64,000 nucleotides of DNA from GCA-002700125 sp964434385 (lineage in GTDB: Bacteria; Chloroflexota; Dehalococcoidia; Lucifugimonadales; Lucifugimonadaceae). A program made the translations under genes and the position numbers. Below the pieces are notes generated by a model that made no database searches, had not been told where the DNA came from, and worked only from the letters and a program-made list of their open reading frames with translations. Shown one piece after another: positions 27,363 through 36,290 of the stretch. The DNA is taken from the NCBI GenBank assembly GCA_964434385.1, contig CAYSUW010000001.1:1-64000 (forward strand), written 5' to 3'. Within the stretch, counting starts at the first letter, position 1. Each line of letters starts with the position of its first letter.

Positions 27363-28148
27363 CTAATTTAATATTTTTAAAAGTTTTTCATGAACAGAAG
27401 GCCATGCTAAAACAAGTTGATTAATATTTTTATTATTAACATTTGTATCTTCTCCTGAAAAATTTGTACATTTTAATCCTAAATTTTGTGAAATCGACAA
27501 AAATCCTGCTATGTGAACAGGAGATATATCAAAAAATATAACTGCTGGCATTTTTCCAGTCAACACGTGGAATGCAGGATAAACTGCTGAAGCAAAAGAA
27601 TTTATTTGACCAATTTTATTTAATTTTTTAAAAAAGGAACTCTCTAAAGAAGACCAATTCTCACCTCCATCAATTTCTAAACCTATTGTTAGTTCTTTAA
27701 TATTTGGAAACTGAGGATTAATGTTAAGAATTTCATCATTTCGATATACATTTCCTTTTTCATCGTTCCAAATCATTTCTCTCAATGCAGGCAAAGATAA
27801 GACTCCAAGATATGGATTGTCTTTTTTAATCAATGAAACACTAACCCCCCAATGAGGTAAACCCATGCTATAAGGTACAGTTCCGCACAATGGATCTACT
27901 AACCATTTATACTCATTAGGTTCTGTTGCATTAAATTTACTTTCTTCAGATAAAATTTCAGATCCCAGTTTACTTGTTAATAAAATTTCTCTGATTTTAT
28001 TGTCTGATGCTATGTCAGCTTCAGTAACTAAAGCACCTTTTTCTTTAAACCATGTTTTTAAATTTTTTTGATTTTCAAACTTTTTAAGCAAAATTTCAGA
28101 AGCCTGTATGCATGCTTCTTTTGCGTAATCTAATTTCTCTGGAATCAT
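27363..28148 (-). CDS. Inositol monophosphatase-like protein with altered DPxDGT motif
   Basis: The fold and order of motifs are those of the IMPase/FBPase family: EES (68-70), the metal-site motif at 85-90, and a C-terminal Asp segment (FFDISPVHIAG). The second motif, normally DP-x-DGT, reads DPLCGT, so Cys88 replaces a metal-binding, catalytically important Asp. The protein may have altered metal use, a new substrate, or no phosphatase activity. It overlaps the AcoX-like gene by 4 bp (ATGA). Some archaeal NAD kinases are fused to an IMPase-type NADP phosphatase, which makes this neighbour pair suggestive. Confidence 0.85.
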   Translation of the reverse strand: MIPEKLDYAKEACIQASEILLKKFENQKNLKTWFKEKGALVTEADIASDNKIREILLTSKLGSEILSEESKFNATEPNEYKWLVDPLCGTVPYSMGLPHWGVSVSLIKKDNPYLGVLSLPALREMIWNDEKGNVYRNDEILNINPQFPNIKELTIGLEIDGGENWSSLESSFFKKLNKIGQINSFASAVYPAFHVLTGKMPAVIFFDISPVHIAGFLSISQNLGLKCTNFSGEDTNVNNKNINQLVLAWPSVHEKLLKILN

Positions 28149-29152
28149 TGATATCTATTCATTTCTTGTATTTTAAAAATATTTGTTTTTGATAAAATTT
28201 TATTTACATCTAACACTAAAGGTCCATTTAAGCTTAAATTGATTTCTATTTTATCATTTAACCCTATTTCAATAGTTCTTTCTCCATCTAAAGCAATAGT
28301 TCCATATTCTTTATTAATTTTAATTTTTACTTCAGGGGTTAATTCTTTCCATTTATTTATTCTAGATTGAATAATTTTACCAGGAGCAATTGGAGAATTT
28401 ACTAATATTTCATTGTTTTTTGAGTTTTCATTATTAAATGATAAGTGTAATCCTTTTTCATCTAATGCTCCTAACTGTTTAATTTGAGCTCCTATAGAAG
28501 ATAATCCTATATTCATTGCTTCTGATCTAGTCAAAAACAATTCCTGAAGATTATTTGTGTCCCATATTGCACCAGCACCAAGAAAAGGAATATTAACTAC
28601 AGCTATATCTATTAAAGCTAAATCTTTTACATGCTCGTTTATAGAAACTTCAAATTTTTTTGATTTTCTTACTAATCGTTTTTTATCCTCAGTTCTTATC
28701 GCATAAGATCCAGCAGCAATTCCTGCGATAGTACCTTCAATAAAAATTGGAAACACATTATTAGTTCCTGTAGAAATTGGAAGTAAGGGGATTTTTTTTA
28801 TTCCTTTGGCTACTGCTCTATTTGTTCCATCTCCACCTAAGGTAATTATGCAATCAACATTTTTATCTTCCATTATTTCAGCAGCCAGAGTAGAGGTAGC
28901 AGCTTGATCAATTCTACCAATATCAAGAATTTCAATTTCAATTTTATCTTTGACATCTTCTCTTGCTTGCCTAGTTAAATCAGTGATATCAGGCATGACA
29001 AAAATTTTTTTTATTCCCATTGTTAACAAACCTGCAAAAACTCTTCTTAAGGTATTTGCCTTATCTTGATTAGAAACAACATTAGCTTGTGAAACAAGCC
29101 TTCTTATATCTTTACCTGCTAAGGGATTAGCAATAATTCCTACTGAGCTCAT
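28145..29152 (-). CDS. acoX: AcoX-like protein (ATP-NAD kinase fold)
   Basis: The N-terminus (SVGIIANPLAGKDIRRLVSQ) and GGDGTNR (residues 106-112), followed by ISTGTNNVFP, match the NAD kinase/diacylglycerol kinase-like fold and the AcoX subgroup found in acetoin-catabolism operons such as acoXABC of Cupriavidus. The AcoX function is unproven; a nucleotide- or NAD-linked phosphotransfer role is inferred from fold. It lies 26 bp after the E2 gene and overlaps the IMPase-like gene by 4 bp. The gene order here, E1alpha-E1beta-E2-AcoX, places acoX last rather than first. Confidence 0.85.
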   Translation of the reverse strand: MSSVGIIANPLAGKDIRRLVSQANVVSNQDKANTLRRVFAGLLTMGIKKIFVMPDITDLTRQAREDVKDKIEIEILDIGRIDQAATSTLAAEIMEDKNVDCIITLGGDGTNRAVAKGIKKIPLLPISTGTNNVFPIFIEGTIAGIAAGSYAIRTEDKKRLVRKSKKFEVSINEHVKDLALIDIAVVNIPFLGAGAIWDTNNLQELFLTRSEAMNIGLSSIGAQIKQLGALDEKGLHLSFNNENSKNNEILVNSPIAPGKIIQSRINKWKELTPEVKIKINKEYGTIALDGERTIEIGLNDKIEINLSLNGPLVLDVNKILSKTNIFKIQEMNRYQ

Positions 29153-29178
29153 CTCAAAAAAGAATTCTGAAAATCAGT

Positions 29179-30318
29179 TTATTTTTCATCTATTTCCTGA
29201 AGATTTTTTATTATTGAATCTAAAAATGCTGATGCAGGCGCTCCATCCCAAGCTCTATGATCAAAAGTTAAACTCAGATATAAATATTTTCTTATTTCTA
29301 TGTTTCCTTTGCTAACACCAGGTTCCTCTGAAATTCTACCAATACCTAAAATTCCTATTTCAGGAGGATTAATCATTGGGTTAAAGAAATCTACATCTGA
29401 TGCATTAAGACTAGTCAAAGAAAAAGATGATTCAGACATATCTTCAACAGTTAATTTTCCCTGTTTTTGTCTTTTGCTAATATCTCTAATTTCTTGAGCA
29501 ATTTGAAGAAGGTCTTTTTTGTTTGCATTTTTAATGACTGGAACAATTAATCCATCAGGTACAGAAAAAGCTATCCCTAGGTTTATATTTTCTAAAACAG
29601 CAATTCTCCCATTAGAAAAATGTGCATTAACATCTGAATGTTTAACCAATGCTCTAGATAAAGCAAAAACAACTAAGTCTTGAATATTTGGCCTTATTTT
29701 ACTTTTTCTCCATTCAGATAAAAGTTTCTTTTGAAAATTCACTACATTTGTAATATCAACTTTAGAAACCAAGGTTACAGAAGGAATTAAATTGCTTTCT
29801 GTCATTCTTCTGGAAATAGTTGCCCGAAGACCTGTCAATGGTTCTCCAATAATAGTTTCACCTTTAGAAGCTTTTTCTACATCTTCTTCAACTATTCGAC
29901 CAGAGGGACCAGATCCTTCAATAAGATTTAAATCAACATTTAATTTTTTGGCTAATTGCCTAGCCCTAGGAGTGACTTGTTTTTTTATTTGAGGTGAAGC
30001 ATTTACTTTAACTGAGTTGTTATTATTTATTTCTTCTTCAGGAGAAGTAGCTTCTATATTAATATCTTCTAATGTTTCTCCTTCTTCCAAAATTATAGCT
30101 AACACATCTCCTACAGGAACTACTTCTTCTTCTTTACTTAAAATTTTTCCTATTTTCCCGTCACCTGGGCTTTCAACTTCTGAGTTGACTTTTGCCGATT
30201 CAACTTCTACAAGGGGATCACCTTTTTTCACATCATCACCTTCTTTCACAAGCCATTTAACAATCATGGCATCGTTCATGCCCATTCCCCATTGAGGTAA
30301 ATTTACTTCCAAAGACAT
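29179..30318 (-). CDS. acoC: 2-oxoacid/acetoin dehydrogenase E2 (dihydrolipoamide acyltransferase)
   Basis: This is the lipoate-bearing acyltransferase core of a 2-oxoacid dehydrogenase complex. One N-terminal lipoyl domain (1-78) has Lys43 in ESAKVNSE as the lipoylation site. A peripheral-subunit-binding domain (about 111-150, VTPRARQLAKKLNVDL...GPSGRI) follows an acidic Asn-rich linker. The catalytic domain ends with HRAWDGAPAS, giving His354 and Asp358. A single lipoyl domain and 379 aa are typical of acetoin and branched-chain type E2s. It follows the E1beta gene by 26 bp. Confidence 0.92.
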   Translation of the reverse strand: MSLEVNLPQWGMGMNDAMIVKWLVKEGDDVKKGDPLVEVESAKVNSEVESPGDGKIGKILSKEEEVVPVGDVLAIILEEGETLEDINIEATSPEEEINNNNSVKVNASPQIKKQVTPRARQLAKKLNVDLNLIEGSGPSGRIVEEDVEKASKGETIIGEPLTGLRATISRRMTESNLIPSVTLVSKVDITNVVNFQKKLLSEWRKSKIRPNIQDLVVFALSRALVKHSDVNAHFSNGRIAVLENINLGIAFSVPDGLIVPVIKNANKKDLLQIAQEIRDISKRQKQGKLTVEDMSESSFSLTSLNASDVDFFNPMINPPEIGILGIGRISEEPGVSKGNIEIRKYLYLSLTFDHRAWDGAPASAFLDSIIKNLQEIDEK

Positions 30319-30344
30319 CTTGCCCCTACTTTCTACTATAATTT

Positions 30345-31331
30345 CTAAGATTCAATAGTTTTCTTAATTGCATTAACGATTTTTTCCGTGTTTGGATACA
30401 CTAATGGCTCCAAGGCTGGACTAAATGGAATATGAACTTGCTCCGAAGCAACTTTAATGATTGGTGCCTGCAAATCCCAAAAACCTTCTTCAGAAATAAT
30501 AGACGCAATTTCACTGGCTGCACTACATACTTTATGAGCAGGATCTACCAAAACAACTCTTCCTGTTTTAGAGACTGAATTCAAAATGGTTTCTTTATCT
30601 AGAGGAACTAAAGTTCTTGGATCAATCACTTCAACTGAAACTCCTTCTTTTTCCATTTGTTGTGCTGCCTTCATAGCTTCTCCAACTGAAGCTGCAATAG
30701 CAACAACTGTACAATCAGTTCCTTCTTTCATTACATTAGCTTTTCCAAAAGGAATAAGAAGCTCTCCTCCTTCTAATTCATCATTATCTGGAACATCACC
30801 TCGAAGCCCTCCTAAGTTTCCATCTTCAAAAATAATACAAGGATCATTGTCTCTTACTGAAGTTTTAAGTAATCCTTTAGCATCTTCTGGAGTTGAGGGA
30901 ACTATTACTTTAAACCCAGGCATATTCATAAACATTGGATAACTTCTATCAGAATGATGAGCAGCTGAGTTTCCTCCATAATACATTACAGCTCTAAAGG
31001 TTACAGGCAAAGTAGCTTGCCCTCCAAACATATATTTCATTTTAGCTGCCTGACTAACTAATTGATCCATTGCAACCCACATAAAGCTGGTTAAAGTTTC
31101 AACTATAGGACGCATTCCAACTAAACTAGAGCCTATTGCAGCGCCAAAAAAACCATTTTCTGAAAGAGGAGTATCCCAAACTCTTTTCTCTCCATACATG
31201 TCAAATAAATCCTTTGATGCTCCGTAAATAGAAGCCCTTACATCTTCTCCCATATAATACACTGCTTCATCTCTAGTCATTTCTTCTTTGATGGCTTCAT
31301 TTAGTGCTTCTGCATACATTATTTTTCTCAT
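30345..31331 (-). CDS. acoB: 2-oxoacid/acetoin dehydrogenase E1 beta subunit
   Basis: This is the transketolase-type pyrimidine-binding and C-terminal half of the E1 heterotetramer. MRKIMYAEALNEAIKEEM, the catalytic region with GEDV (Glu for TPP activation), PLSENGFFGAAIGSSLVGMRPIVE, SAQHSD-like AAHHSDRSYP and the C-terminal VVLVDPAHKVCSAASEIAS follow the AcoB/PdhB pattern. Length (328 aa) is standard. AGGAG lies upstream of the ATG. It pairs with the E1alpha gene 28 bp upstream. Confidence 0.92.
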   Translation of the reverse strand: MRKIMYAEALNEAIKEEMTRDEAVYYMGEDVRASIYGASKDLFDMYGEKRVWDTPLSENGFFGAAIGSSLVGMRPIVETLTSFMWVAMDQLVSQAAKMKYMFGGQATLPVTFRAVMYYGGNSAAHHSDRSYPMFMNMPGFKVIVPSTPEDAKGLLKTSVRDNDPCIIFEDGNLGGLRGDVPDNDELEGGELLIPFGKANVMKEGTDCTVVAIAASVGEAMKAAQQMEKEGVSVEVIDPRTLVPLDKETILNSVSKTGRVVLVDPAHKVCSAASEIASIISEEGFWDLQAPIIKVASEQVHIPFSPALEPLVYPNTEKIVNAIKKTIES

Positions 31332-31358
31332 GATTATCTCCTATATTTTCATTTTTAA

Positions 31359-32348
31359 CTAAGGCTGTGGAATAGGCGTAGACCACATATCTTCAAAAAG
31401 TTGTTCAGGTTCTGGATATGGGCTTTTTCTAGCAAATTCCAGCGCATTTTCAACATTTTTCTTTTCTTCATTTTCTATAGCATCACATTCTTCTTGTGTA
31501 GCAATATTCTGAGAAATTAAAGTATCTTTTAATAGAATTATAGGATCTCTTTCTCTCCATTTTTGTATATCTTCATCAGTTCTATACTCAATCCTTCTTA
31601 CTGCAGCAAGACCAAGAGAATGGTCATAATATCTATAGGTTAAGCCTTCTATTAATGTAGGCCCTTCTCCATTTCTAGCCCTTATCACAGCTTCATTTGT
31701 AGCTTCATACATAGCCATGACATCTTGTCCATCTATTGTTAGTCCAGGCATATTGTAAGCAGAAGCTCTATCAGAAATATTTTCTACAGAAACACTATCT
31801 TTATAAGATGTGGTAACTGCAAATTGGTTGTTTTCACAAACAAATATTACTGGAAGTTTCCATAAAGCAGCTAAATTCATAGATTCATGACATGCTCCTT
31901 GATTTGATGCACCATCACCAAAAAAAACTAAAGAAACAAAATCTTCTCCTCTAATTTTTGCTGCCAAACCTGCCCCCACAGTTATAGGAACAGAAGAAGC
32001 CACTATCCCTGACTCTCCAAGAATCCCAACAGAAAAATCAGCTAAATGCATTGATCCTCCTTTGCCCTTACAATAACCAGTTTTCTTGCCAAAAATTTCA
32101 GCCATTGCTTTATTTACATCACCACCTTTTGCTAAAGGGTGACCATGAGATCGATGATTTCCTGCAATATAATCACTGTCTCGAAGAGCAGCACAGACGC
32201 CTACTGCAACTCCTTCTTCACCTATATATGAATGAAGCGCCCCTACTATTTCTCCAGACTCATGACATTCCATAACGGCATATTCAAAATGCCTTATAGT
32301 CCACATTTTTCTTAACATTAACAATATTGATTCTTTAGGAAGGTTCAT
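31359..32348 (-). CDS. acoA: 2-oxoacid/acetoin dehydrogenase E1 alpha subunit
   Basis: This thiamine-diphosphate-dependent subunit decarboxylates a 2-oxo acid or cleaves acetoin. The TPP-binding motif runs from GDG (144-146) to NN (173-174), with SHGH near residues 67-70 and the phosphorylation-loop-like YYDHSLG region near 249. The short 329-aa length and the associated acoX favour acetoin dehydrogenase over pyruvate dehydrogenase, though the substrate is not proven by sequence. It is the first gene of the minus-strand unit; AGAGGTAAT precedes the ATG. The E3 partner may be lpdA at 49920-51326. Confidence 0.92.
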   Translation of the reverse strand: MNLPKESILLMLRKMWTIRHFEYAVMECHESGEIVGALHSYIGEEGVAVGVCAALRDSDYIAGNHRSHGHPLAKGGDVNKAMAEIFGKKTGYCKGKGGSMHLADFSVGILGESGIVASSVPITVGAGLAAKIRGEDFVSLVFFGDGASNQGACHESMNLAALWKLPVIFVCENNQFAVTTSYKDSVSVENISDRASAYNMPGLTIDGQDVMAMYEATNEAVIRARNGEGPTLIEGLTYRYYDHSLGLAAVRRIEYRTDEDIQKWRERDPIILLKDTLISQNIATQEECDAIENEEKKNVENALEFARKSPYPEPEQLFEDMWSTPIPQP

Positions 32349-32611
32349 ATATTACCTCTTTAATTTTTAATAATTACTTGAAATACCCCAATATCTCGGG
32401 ATAATCCCATTTCTCCTTAACTAGTCTTTCGATTATACATTAGTTTTATTCATAAATTAGAGCTTTTTTTAAACTATACGACAGTATGCCTTGAGCAGAC
32501 ACACTAAATTTGCTAGATTCATAAAATCTGAAGTAAAAATAAGTTTAATCTGTTCAAAAAAACTGATAAAATATTATTACTAATTACCCACTATAAAAGA
32601 TATGGAAATTT
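32349..32611. promoter_or_regulatory. Divergent intergenic region acoA/gyrB with short palindrome
   Basis: These 263 bp hold no gene that I can support. A GC-containing palindrome GGGATAATCCC lies at 32398-32408, about 50 bp upstream of the acoA ATG, and stands out in AT-rich surroundings as a possible operator. A DnaA-box consensus is not seen. AT-rich segments near 32555-32600 may hold the gyrB promoter. Confidence 0.35.
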
Positions 32612-35116
32612 ATGCCTAAATCAAAACAAAATTCTTATTCAGCAAAAGATATTACTGTTTTAGAAGGACTAGAAGCAGTAAGAAAGAGACCAGGAATGTA
32701 CATTGGAACAACTGGCCCCGATGGTTTACAGCATCTTATTCATGAAGTTGTAGACAATTCTGTTGATGAAGCAATGGCTGGACACTGTGACACTGTCGAA
32801 GTAACGCTAAATTCAGATAAATCTGTAACAGTAAGAGATAACGGGAGAGGTATTCCTGTAGATATAGTTCGAGCAACAGGAAAATCAGGCGTTGAAACGG
32901 TTATGACTACCTTACATGCTGGAGGAAAATTCGAAAATAAGTCTTATCAAGTTTCAGGTGGGCTTCATGGCGTTGGAGCCTCTGTAGTTAATGCTCTTTC
33001 AGAATCCCTTTCAGTAAAGGTAAAAAGAGATGGAAAGCTTTTTCAACAATCCTATTCAAGAGGAAAAGTATTGTCTGATTTAGAAGAAATTGAAGATACA
33101 AATAAAAGTATTAATCAAACTGGTACAGAAATCACTTTTTTGCCAGATCAAGAAATATTTGGTGACCTCTCTTACGATTATAAAAAAATCACTGAGAGAT
33201 TTAGAGAAATGACTTACCTAAACCAGAGTTTGTGCATAATATTTAAAAGTGAACTGCATAAAGAATTATGGCCTAATAACAGAATTACTTTTAATTTTAA
33301 TGGGGGAGTTCAAAGCTTTGTCAGAAGCTTAAACAGAAAACGAAACCCTGTTCACGAAAACGTAATAATCATTCAAGGATCAGCAGATCCTTATTCTAAT
33401 AAAAGCAACAAAGGGGTCAAAAAAGATTCCGCTCCAGTTAAAGTAGAAATTGCTCTTCAATATAATGAAACATTTCAAGAAAATGTTCTTTCGTTTGCGA
33501 ATTGTATTGTAACTCCTGAGGGAGGAACTCATTTAACTGGCTTCAGAAGAGCATTAACTAGAGTAATAAACACATATGGAAAGAAAAATGGTTTGCTAAA
33601 AGATGATCTTCCAGATGTTTCAGGAGAAGATGTCAGAGAAGGGTTAATGGCAGTAATTAGTGTTAAGTTACAAGATCCTCAATTTGAAGGCCAGACTAAA
33701 GGAAAATTAGGAAACCCGGAAGTTGAAACTGCAGTAACAACAGTAATGGGAAAACAGTTAAGTGAATTTTTAGAAGATAATCCTAATGATGCAAGAAGTA
33801 TTTTAGACAAAGCAGCAACTGCAGCAAGAGCTAGAGAGGCAGCTAAGAAAGCAAGAGATTTAGTTTTGAGGAAAAGTGCCATGGAAGGGGGATCACTGCC
33901 TGGAAAACTAGCTGATTGTTCCGAAAAAAACCCTTCATTATGTGAGTTATTTATTGTGGAAGGAGAATCCGCAGGAGGAACGGCAAAACAGGGTAGAGAC
34001 AGACTTTATCAAGCTATTCTCCCATTACGAGGTAAAATTTTAAATACTATAAAAGCTAGAGTGGACAAAGTATTGGTTCACACAGAAATAGAAGCTTTGA
34101 TTAGGGCAACAGGTTGTGGAATAAGGGCAGGGTTTGAAGACGAATACGATCAAACCAAATTAAGATATCATAAAGTGGTAATTATGACTGACGCAGATGT
34201 TGACGGGGCACATATAAGGACTCTTCTTTTAACTTTCTTTTTTAGGTACATCCCAAGCTTAATTGATGATGGTCATCTTTTCATTGCACAGCCTCCTTTG
34301 TATAAAGTAATTAGAGGAAAATCATCTCAATGGCTATTTACAGAAGAAGATAAAGATCGTTGGATGGCACAAAAAGTATATGGAAAACTTACTGTAAAAT
34401 CTTCAAGCAACAATTCTCCTTCATTATCAGGTGCAAATTTAGGATCTTTTATAGGAAAATTAAGAGATTTAATCACTAGTCTAGATGCATTAGAAACAAT
34501 CGAAATTCCTCAAAAAACTGTCTTTACTTTATTAAATGACAGTTCTTTTCAAAATCTCGATTTTCTACCTGAAAAGCCCTTGATAGAAATTGAAGATTCT
34601 CAACCTTCATTGTTCGATTCAAACTCAAGTGAAGAAAGTTCAATACAAGAAATTGAAGAGGATATAGAACCCGTTGAGGTTGAGGAAATACCAGAAAAAA
34701 CATTTGACGTTGATGGCTTTACTCTTACTTCTGATATTTATAATCACCCTACTTTGAATAGAGCAAGAAGAGCATACAAAGACATAAAGCCAATTTTTGG
34801 TGAAGGTGATTTTAATATAATGAAAAGTTCTGAAACTGTAGAAAAGAGTGTGAATTGGAAAAGCTTACCTGAAATATTAGAAAAACATGCTGATAACACT
34901 GGAGTAACTATACAAAGATATAAAGGCTTAGGTGAAATGAATGCAGATCAGCTTTGGGACACAACAATGGATCCTAAAAGAAGGATGATGCTACAAGTAA
35001 CTACAGAAGATGCCGAAAGAGCTGAAGATTTATTTACAACCCTAATGGGTGACGAAGTTTTGCCAAGACGAAATTTTATTAGAACTCATGCACTTGAAGC
35101 TAATATAGATATGTAA
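32612..35116 (+). CDS. gyrB: DNA gyrase subunit B
   Basis: This is the ATPase and TOPRIM subunit of DNA gyrase. The GHKL ATPase domain has VVDNSVDEAMAG, DNGRGIPV and GGLHGVGASVVNALS. TOPRIM has EGESAGGTAKQGRDR and MTDADVDGAHIRTLLLTFF, and the C-terminal RYKGLGEMNADQLW is present. At 834 aa it is about 190 residues longer than typical Gram-positive GyrB, owing to an insert between TOPRIM and RYKGLGEM (about residues 590-765) with an acidic stretch near 655-700. E. coli GyrB also has an insert near this point. The insert holds QPSLF (664-668), a clamp-binding-like pentapeptide. gyrA is not in the window. Confidence 0.96.
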   Translation: MPKSKQNSYSAKDITVLEGLEAVRKRPGMYIGTTGPDGLQHLIHEVVDNSVDEAMAGHCDTVEVTLNSDKSVTVRDNGRGIPVDIVRATGKSGVETVMTTLHAGGKFENKSYQVSGGLHGVGASVVNALSESLSVKVKRDGKLFQQSYSRGKVLSDLEEIEDTNKSINQTGTEITFLPDQEIFGDLSYDYKKITERFREMTYLNQSLCIIFKSELHKELWPNNRITFNFNGGVQSFVRSLNRKRNPVHENVIIIQGSADPYSNKSNKGVKKDSAPVKVEIALQYNETFQENVLSFANCIVTPEGGTHLTGFRRALTRVINTYGKKNGLLKDDLPDVSGEDVREGLMAVISVKLQDPQFEGQTKGKLGNPEVETAVTTVMGKQLSEFLEDNPNDARSILDKAATAARAREAAKKARDLVLRKSAMEGGSLPGKLADCSEKNPSLCELFIVEGESAGGTAKQGRDRLYQAILPLRGKILNTIKARVDKVLVHTEIEALIRATGCGIRAGFEDEYDQTKLRYHKVVIMTDADVDGAHIRTLLLTFFFRYIPSLIDDGHLFIAQPPLYKVIRGKSSQWLFTEEDKDRWMAQKVYGKLTVKSSSNNSPSLSGANLGSFIGKLRDLITSLDALETIEIPQKTVFTLLNDSSFQNLDFLPEKPLIEIEDSQPSLFDSNSSEESSIQEIEEDIEPVEVEEIPEKTFDVDGFTLTSDIYNHPTLNRARRAYKDIKPIFGEGDFNIMKSSETVEKSVNWKSLPEILEKHADNTGVTIQRYKGLGEMNADQLWDTTMDPKRRMMLQVTTEDAERAEDLFTTLMGDEVLPRRNFIRTHALEANIDM

Positions 35117-35117
35117 T

Positions 35118-35699
35118 CTATAAATTTTTTTCAATTATTTTATTCTGATTATTGTAAATTAATAACGAAGTTACTTTGTACCCCAAATTGTTTAAATTCA
35201 TTTTTCCTTTCTCATTTCTATCTAAAATAGTTAAAATTTCTACAATATCACATTGCTTTTTTTCTACATGTTTAATTGTTTGAAGAATACTATTTCCTGT
35301 AGTTAAAGTATCATCAATAATTATTACTCTAGATTTTTCTAAAAGATGGCCTTCTATAATATTTCCTGTTCCATGAGTTTTTAGATTATTTCTAACAAAA
35401 AATCCAGAAATTAATTCATTGGGATTTTTTTTGTTGTTATCAAAACTAGATAATACTAACGAACTGATAATAGGTATCGATGCTGTTGCTGGGCCACCTA
35501 TAAAATTCACTTTTTTTTCTCTAATAATATTCAGAAACAATTCAGTAATTGCATTTAGTGCCTCAGGATCAAGGGTCAATAATCTTCCATCAAAATAGAA
35601 ATCACTTTTTTTTCCTGATGACAACAAAAAGTCACCGGTTTTAAAGGCTTTTAAATGATTAATTCTGTTTAATAAGGCTGTTAAATATTTTTCTTTCAT
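35118..35699 (-). CDS. pyrE: Orotate phosphoribosyltransferase, PyrE
   Basis: PyrE joins orotate to PRPP in pyrimidine synthesis. The PRPP-binding signature VIIIDDTLTTGNS (about residues 120-132), the N-terminal FLLSSGKKSDFYFDGR, which binds orotate, and IGGPATASIPI are characteristic. Length (193 aa) is normal. The stop is one base from the gyrB stop on the other strand. The next gene upstream is nadD, 12 bp away. Confidence 0.92.
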   Translation of the reverse strand: MKEKYLTALLNRINHLKAFKTGDFLLSSGKKSDFYFDGRLLTLDPEALNAITELFLNIIREKKVNFIGGPATASIPIISSLVLSSFDNNKKNPNELISGFFVRNNLKTHGTGNIIEGHLLEKSRVIIIDDTLTTGNSILQTIKHVEKKQCDIVEILTILDRNEKGKMNLNNLGYKVTSLLIYNNQNKIIEKNL

Positions 35700-35711
35700 A
35701 AGCGTGAGGAT

Positions 35712-36290
35712 TTAAGTATACAATTTATTGTTATTTATATAATTTTTTACTTCTAAAGATATTAGCCCATCAATTGATAAACCTTTTTTAATATTACTTC
35801 TTACTATAGTACTTGAAATATTTAACATAGAAGAATTTAACGTGTTAAATTCTTGGAGATCTTTCAAATTTGTTTCAAAACCAGGCCTTTTAGCTACAAC
35901 TATCTCAGCTAACTCCAGAATTTCTTTATGATCTTTCCATTTTGGAAAATCAATCAAACTATCAGAGCCTATGATTAAATACATTTTTGTTTCTTCAGAA
36001 AAAATTGTCTTTAATTCTTCTAAAGTATCTTTAGTGTAAGAATTTCCTCCTCGCAAGATATCTATATTAGATAATTCTAGCCAATTTATATTTTTTATAA
36101 AAAGCTCAATCATCTTTATTCGATGAGAGGATTCAGTTAAATTAAAAGGCTTTTTAAGCCAAGGATAGTTTGTGGGAATTAAAATGATTTTATCTAAATT
36201 AAGTTCTTCGTAAGAGCTTCTAGCCAAACTAAAATGTCCAAAATGAATAGGATCAAAAGTTCCACCTAGAATACCTATTTTGGGGATCAT
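35712..36290 (-). CDS. nadD: Nicotinate-nucleotide adenylyltransferase, NadD
   Basis: NadD adenylylates nicotinate mononucleotide in NAD synthesis. GGTFDPIHFGHFSLA (about residues 9-23) is the nucleotidyltransferase HxGH-type motif, YLIIGSDSLIDFPKWKDH is NadD-specific, and ISSTIVRSNIKKG near 158 carries the ISST-x-[IV]-R motif. It overlaps the obgE stop by 4 bp, an arrangement (obg-nadD) common in bacteria. rsfS, often next to nadD, is not adjacent here. Confidence 0.94.
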   Translation of the reverse strand: MIPKIGILGGTFDPIHFGHFSLARSSYEELNLDKIILIPTNYPWLKKPFNLTESSHRIKMIELFIKNINWLELSNIDILRGGNSYTKDTLEELKTIFSEETKMYLIIGSDSLIDFPKWKDHKEILELAEIVVAKRPGFETNLKDLQEFNTLNSSMLNISSTIVRSNIKKGLSIDGLISLEVKNYINNNKLYT

